A DNA stretch of 16,588 bases. Source: B1 sp044370475 (GTDB lineage: Bacteria > Bacteroidota > Bacteroidia > UKL13-3). Shown here piece after piece: positions 12,633 to 16,588 of this stretch; the stretch's first letter is position 1; each line of letters starts with the position of its first letter. A model generated the notes under the pieces. The model searched no databases. It was not told the origin of the DNA and saw only the letters and a program-made list of their open reading frames with translations. The position numbers and the translations under genes were made by a program. The stretch is from the NCBI GenBank assembly GCA_044370475.1, contig JBILVK010000060.1, forward strand, positions 1-16,588, in the 5' to 3' direction.

Positions 12633-14639
12633 ATGAAAAAACGCTTACAGGTTTTATTATTTTGCCTCTTGCCTTTTGTTGGAGCCTTTGCGCAAGTGGC
12701 CAAAACACAGGTGTTGCGCGTAAGTGCCACTGCCAATTCAGATGGCACGCTTACCTTGCATTGGCCTTATGAAAACTATACGGGCAACTATGATATTTAT
12801 AAGCGTTTATCGCAACAATCGCAATCTTGGGGAACAAGCCCTTATGCCACTATTGCCGGAAATTTAAGCCAATATACCGATGCTTCTTTTAAAAAGGGCG
12901 ATGCCTTTGAATACCAAATTGTGAAAAGAAAAGGGGCTACCACCGACGCGCTTGGCTACATTTATGCGGGTAATATGGCGCCAGAAACCAAACAATATCC
13001 TGCCATTATTGTGCTCATAGATAGTAATTATAGGGTGCCTTTGGTAAACGAACTGAACCAACTCTTGCTCGATTTGCACCAAGAGGGCTATATTGTTTAT
13101 ACTTCTTACGCAGGCAGAGGAGAGGCTGTTGCCAATGTAAAGACAAGAATTAAAACCATTTACTTGAGTGCTCCCACCAAACCTGCTAGCTTGTTTATTG
13201 TTGGACATGTGCCTGTGCCTTACTCAGGATATTTTTCGGCTAACTCAGAAACTCCGCCGCCAGACGGACATGTAGAGGGAAGTGGAAATCATACGGGTGC
13301 TTGGCCTGCAGATGTGGTGTATGGAATTATGGAAGATGTGCTAACAGACAATTGGGTAGATTGTAAAACTGGTTCGCAATCCAGACATCACAATGTGGTG
13401 GGAGATGGAAAGTACGACCAGAGTAAGCTTAGCGCCGAGGCAATGTTGGAGATTGGAAGGGTGGATATGTTTAATATGCCTTTGTTTAAAAAGAGTGATA
13501 CTCTTTTAGTAAAAGAATATTTAAATAGAAATCATGCTTGGCGCAATGGTACTTGGAAGGTGCAGGAAAGAGCCCTCATAGATAATAATTTTGGTAGCTT
13601 AAATTTAGCATCTACTGGCTATGCCAATTTTGCTGCTTTGGTGGGTTATACCAACACTACCGATTCGCTTGATTATATCAACGCCCAAAAGAATGGCTCT
13701 TATTTATGGAGCTATGGTTGTGGTGCAGGCTCATATACTTCATGCAGTGGTATTGGTACTACCAGCAGTTTTGTAAACGATAGTTTTCAAAATGTATTTA
13801 CCATTTTAGCAGGTAGCTTTTTTGGCGATTGGGACAATCAAAATAACTTGCTTCGTGCTCCTTTGGCAAGCAAAAGTTTGGCTTCGTTTTGGGGCGGAAT
13901 TCCCAAATGGTATGTACATCATATGGCACTGGGAGAGCGCATTGGCAAAGGCACTCGGATCAGCCAGAACAATACAGATTTTTATTTTTCTGGAAAATTT
14001 AACCTCTCAGAAAATTCAATGCACATAGCCCTTATGGGGGACCCAACTTTACGTCAAAAAAACCTGCCTCCCGTACTTTCTTTGCAAGCCACAAGCGAAG
14101 ATAAAATTGTGAAATTATCATGGCCTGCGGTAGCAGAACCGGGCATAGAATATGCGGTTTATTTGGTAGATACCCTTAGCAATACTTTCCATAGGTTAAA
14201 TCCAACGCCCATCAATACCACCAGTTTCAACCACGATAAAAATTATGTAACTGGGAATTATTTATATGCTGTTAAAACCATAAAATTAGAAACCAGTGGC
14301 AGTGGAACTTATTACAACACAGGTGGTGCGGCTTTTGCCAGGGTAAATCATGTGAACAGCAATGAAGAAAACTTGCTAAGCTCGCTTACGGTTCAAGTAT
14401 ATCCTAATCCTGTGCAGGACAAAGAGCTTAACATAGATGTGCAAGTTAACCTGGCACAACCTATAGGTGCAAGCCTTTATTCGCTGGATGGTAAACTGGT
14501 TTTAATACAAGATTTTAAAGAAATTCATTTTGGTTCGAACCAATTAAAATTAAACATAGCTGGACAAAATCCCGGAATCTATTTCTTAAAACTAGATGCT
14601 GGAAATGCCCGCTATGTTCATAAATTGGTGATCCTATAA
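12633..14639 (+). CDS. T9SS-secreted gingipain-like (C25-fold) protein lacking catalytic His/Cys
   Basis: A 668-residue protein. Order: signal peptide (1-20, cleavage before QVAK); an FN3-like domain (about 24-115); a region with the layout of the C25 gingipain/caspase fold (about 120-475); a second FN3-like domain (about 478-572); and a T9SS type A sorting domain (about 585-668; VYPNP, PGIYFLKL). C25-like landmarks are a LFIVGHVPVP strand (187-196), a VGDGKYD loop (256-262), GRVDMF (275-280) and the closing HIALMGDPTLR (464-474). Active C25 proteases have GHG for the catalytic His and a later Cys. Here the corresponding places appear to read YGCGAG (C363 in place of His) and ILAGSFFGDWD (391-401, no Cys). 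It is therefore either a non-proteolytic relative or a protease with altered chemistry. The GSFFGDWD run looks like a conserved motif with its own role. The fold assignment rests on motif order, not a search. The stop lies two bases from the convergent peptidase gene. Confidence 0.75.
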   Translation: MKKRLQVLLFCLLPFVGAFAQVAKTQVLRVSATANSDGTLTLHWPYENYTGNYDIYKRLSQQSQSWGTSPYATIAGNLSQYTDASFKKGDAFEYQIVKRKGATTDALGYIYAGNMAPETKQYPAIIVLIDSNYRVPLVNELNQLLLDLHQEGYIVYTSYAGRGEAVANVKTRIKTIYLSAPTKPASLFIVGHVPVPYSGYFSANSETPPPDGHVEGSGNHTGAWPADVVYGIMEDVLTDNWVDCKTGSQSRHHNVVGDGKYDQSKLSAEAMLEIGRVDMFNMPLFKKSDTLLVKEYLNRNHAWRNGTWKVQERALIDNNFGSLNLASTGYANFAALVGYTNTTDSLDYINAQKNGSYLWSYGCGAGSYTSCSGIGTTSSFVNDSFQNVFTILAGSFFGDWDNQNNLLRAPLASKSLASFWGGIPKWYVHHMALGERIGKGTRISQNNTDFYFSGKFNLSENSMHIALMGDPTLRQKNLPPVLSLQATSEDKIVKLSWPAVAEPGIEYAVYLVDTLSNTFHRLNPTPINTTSFNHDKNYVTGNYLYAVKTIKLETSGSGTYYNTGGAAFARVNHVNSNEENLLSSLTVQVYPNPVQDKELNIDVQVNLAQPIGASLYSLDGKLVLIQDFKEIHFGSNQLKLNIAGQNPGIYFLKLDAGNARYVHKLVIL

Positions 14640-14641
14640 TA

Positions 14642-16588
14642 CTATAAATTCTCTTTAAAGTACTGACTTATTTTGCGCATCAAATGCACCCTGTCTGGAC
14701 CCAATACATTGTGTTCGTGACCAGGGTAAACAAAGTAATCTATAAGCACACCTTCGTCAACACATTTCTTTAAATAGGTAAGGGTATGTTGCCACAAAAC
14801 TACATTGTCGTTGGTGCCATGTATCAACAATAATTTACCTTTTAAGTCCTTGGCATAATTGGTTAAATCTGCATCATGGTAACCCTTAGCATTGTTTTGA
14901 GGCATGTCCATATACCTCTCGGTATACATAATTTCGTACATGCGCCAGTCAATTACAGGTCCGCCAGCAACGCCTAATTTAAACACATCTGGCGTGCGGG
15001 TCATCAAAGACGTGGTCATAAAGCCACCAAAGCTCCAACCATAAACACCCATTCTTGCACCGTCTACATACTTCAATTTTTTAAGGTAGCTAACACCTGC
15101 CAATTGATCTTCCATTTCCACTTTTCCTAAATCTCTAAAAGTAGCATTCTCAAACTCTAAACCACGGTTCATACTACCTCTATTATCCATGGTAAAAACA
15201 ATATAACCTTGTTGTGCCATATAGTATAACCACAAATCTGCACCACCCAACCAAGAGTTGGTAATCATTTGCGCATGCGGTCCGCCATACACATACACCA
15301 ATACAGGATACTTTTTAGTAGAATCAAAAGCAGCAGGATATATCATGCGGCAATTTAAACTCACCTTATTATCTGTCGAAGGAATAGCAAACAAATCAAC
15401 CTTGCAAGATTGGTATTCTCTAATTGGATTAATGGCATTTAAAATCATGCTATACTCCTTGCCCTTATTGTCCAATAACAAATACCTTCTTGGAATGGTA
15501 TTGCTGGTAATTTGCTCAATAACATACTGTCCATTGCTAGAAACAATTCCAGTGTGTAAGCCTTCAAGCTTATTAATTTGCATGCTCACACCTGTTTTCA
15601 TATCCAGCTTATACACATATTTATTTAAGCCATCGGTGCTCGTTGCATGGTAAAACAATAAAGTACCCAAAGCATCTGTACCAATAATATCTGTAACCAC
15701 CATTTTGCCCTTGGTAAGTTGCTTAATTTGCTCTCCTTTGTTGTTATATAAATACATATGGTTATAGCCATCTTTCTCGCTGAACCAAATAAATTTGCCA
15801 GGCTCATTTTTCAAGAAATACATAGGCTTTTCTGGCTCCACATATTTAGCGTGAGTTTCGGTAAAAAGAGTTTTAATAAACATACCTGTGGTTGCATCAA
15901 ACATCTGCAATTTCATTTCATTTTGGTCTCGGTTCAGCACGGCTATATAAACGTATTCTTCATCTAAACTCCAGCTAATATTGGTTAAGTATTGTTCTTC
16001 ATCTCCTGTTGTATTTACTTCCAACATGCGCTTTTTCTTAAAGTCGTACAGCATCACTTTTACCTCATGACTTTTATTTCCAGCCATTGGGTACTTCATG
16101 TTTTCAAACTCGGTTGGACTTACCAATTTATTGCCAGCAGAATCGGTACTTTTTACATTCATTAATTGATAATTGGTAACCATGCCTTCCATTAATTTAT
16201 AGAAAGCAATGCGGTTGCCTTTTGGACTAAAAAACGTACCCTTGGTAATGCCAAATTCATTTCTATGCACTGCTTTGCCATAAGTAACAGCGGTATTAGC
16301 ATCTTTGGTAATAAGGTCGTTTTCGTAATTGGCTTTACCCATTGCATCTGCACCTTCTACCTTATTTTCTTGCCCATTTTGATTCACATATAAATTATTA
16401 TGCAAGGTAAAAGCCAATTTATTGCTTGCAGGATCAAAATCTAAATCCTCCGCATCCTTAGGTGCAGCAGCAATTAAGCTTACCTTCTTGTTACTTAAAT
16501 TAAACAGATAAATCTTGTTGCTATAATTAAACCTAAAAGAAGAAGCATTTATCCAAGTTATAAAAGGATACCTACCCACCGCCTTCTC
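14642..16588 (-). CDS. S9 family dipeptidyl peptidase (DPP4 type), N-terminus outside window
   Basis: The last 648 residues of a gene that continues past the right edge; the reading frame is open to the final base and the GTG at 16579 is internal. An N-terminal beta-propeller (DPP4_N) is recognised by VHRNEFGI, FSPKGNRIAFYKL and WSLDEEYVYI. The C-terminal alpha/beta-hydrolase domain carries the triad: Ser in GWSFGGFM (codon 15032-15034), Asp in HGTNDNV (14807-14809) and His in the second position of HEHNV (14711-14713). DWRMYE and YTERYM are also typical of the family. Such enzymes remove N-terminal dipeptides, commonly after Pro or Ala, in the periplasm or at the cell surface of Bacteroidota. 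About 70-90 residues, including any signal peptide, are missing by comparison with the usual length of 710-740. Substrate class (DPP4 versus prolyl tripeptidyl type) is not settled. Confidence 0.92.
   Translation of the reverse strand, partial: EKAVGRYPFITWINASSFRFNYSNKIYLFNLSNKKVSLIAAAPKDAEDLDFDPASNKLAFTLHNNLYVNQNGQENKVEGADAMGKANYENDLITKDANTAVTYGKAVHRNEFGITKGTFFSPKGNRIAFYKLMEGMVTNYQLMNVKSTDSAGNKLVSPTEFENMKYPMAGNKSHEVKVMLYDFKKKRMLEVNTTGDEEQYLTNISWSLDEEYVYIAVLNRDQNEMKLQMFDATTGMFIKTLFTETHAKYVEPEKPMYFLKNEPGKFIWFSEKDGYNHMYLYNNKGEQIKQLTKGKMVVTDIIGTDALGTLLFYHATSTDGLNKYVYKLDMKTGVSMQINKLEGLHTGIVSSNGQYVIEQITSNTIPRRYLLLDNKGKEYSMILNAINPIREYQSCKVDLFAIPSTDNKVSLNCRMIYPAAFDSTKKYPVLVYVYGGPHAQMITNSWLGGADLWLYYMAQQGYIVFTMDNRGSMNRGLEFENATFRDLGKVEMEDQLAGVSYLKKLKYVDGARMGVYGWSFGGFMTTSLMTRTPDVFKLGVAGGPVIDWRMYEIMYTERYMDMPQNNAKGYHDADLTNYAKDLKGKLLLIHGTNDNVVLWQHTLTYLKKCVDEGVLIDYFVYPGHEHNVLGPDRVHLMRKISQYFKENL

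Overview
The window comes from the chromosome of a member of the Bacteroidota. Two proteins end in type IX secretion system (T9SS) C-terminal sorting domains, several start sites are preceded by the Bacteroidota -7 element TAnnTTTG, the genes lack obvious Shine-Dalgarno sequences, the DNA is fairly AT-rich, and the tRNA does not encode its CCA end. I cannot name a genus. I see no insertion sequence, integrase, CRISPR array or phage gene.

Layout. Positions 1-1634 (+): the 3' end of dprA (C-terminal winged helix), an exported PhoA-type alkaline phosphatase, and a small membrane protein whose start overlaps the phosphatase stop. 1635-2423 (-): a membrane-anchored GH25 muramidase abutting it tail to tail. 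2424-2785: a promoter region, a tRNA-Met(CAT) and a strong hairpin terminator. 2784-4272: a winged-helix/Fic protein (-) whose Fic motif has Gln in place of the catalytic His, followed by 400 bp of non-coding DNA with a repeated operator-like box, a tRNA 3'-end-like fragment and a second terminator. 4273-4971 (-): a protein resembling DUF1826 with an Fe(II)/2-oxoglutarate oxygenase-like residue pattern. 5164-12267 (-): a giant T9SS-exported multidomain protein of about 2367 residues. 12268-12632: a divergent regulatory region. 12633-14639 (+): a second T9SS cargo, gingipain-like in layout but apparently without the catalytic His and Cys. 14642-16588 (-): the C-terminal 648 residues of a DPP4-type S9 peptidase.

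How the parts fit. Most of the window is envelope or extracellular machinery: phosphate scavenging, peptidoglycan hydrolysis, a large probable adhesin with beta-propeller, lectin-like and PKD-like parts, a protease-like surface protein and a dipeptidyl peptidase. The Fic gene and its flank look like a small accessory islet between a tRNA and a tRNA-like remnant. The points most worth a second look are the three-fold supermodule in the giant protein, where lectin-like domains seem to be inserted inside Ig-like domains; the Fic protein with Gln for His and its 22-bp-spaced operator repeats; and the catalytically degenerate gingipain-like protein.
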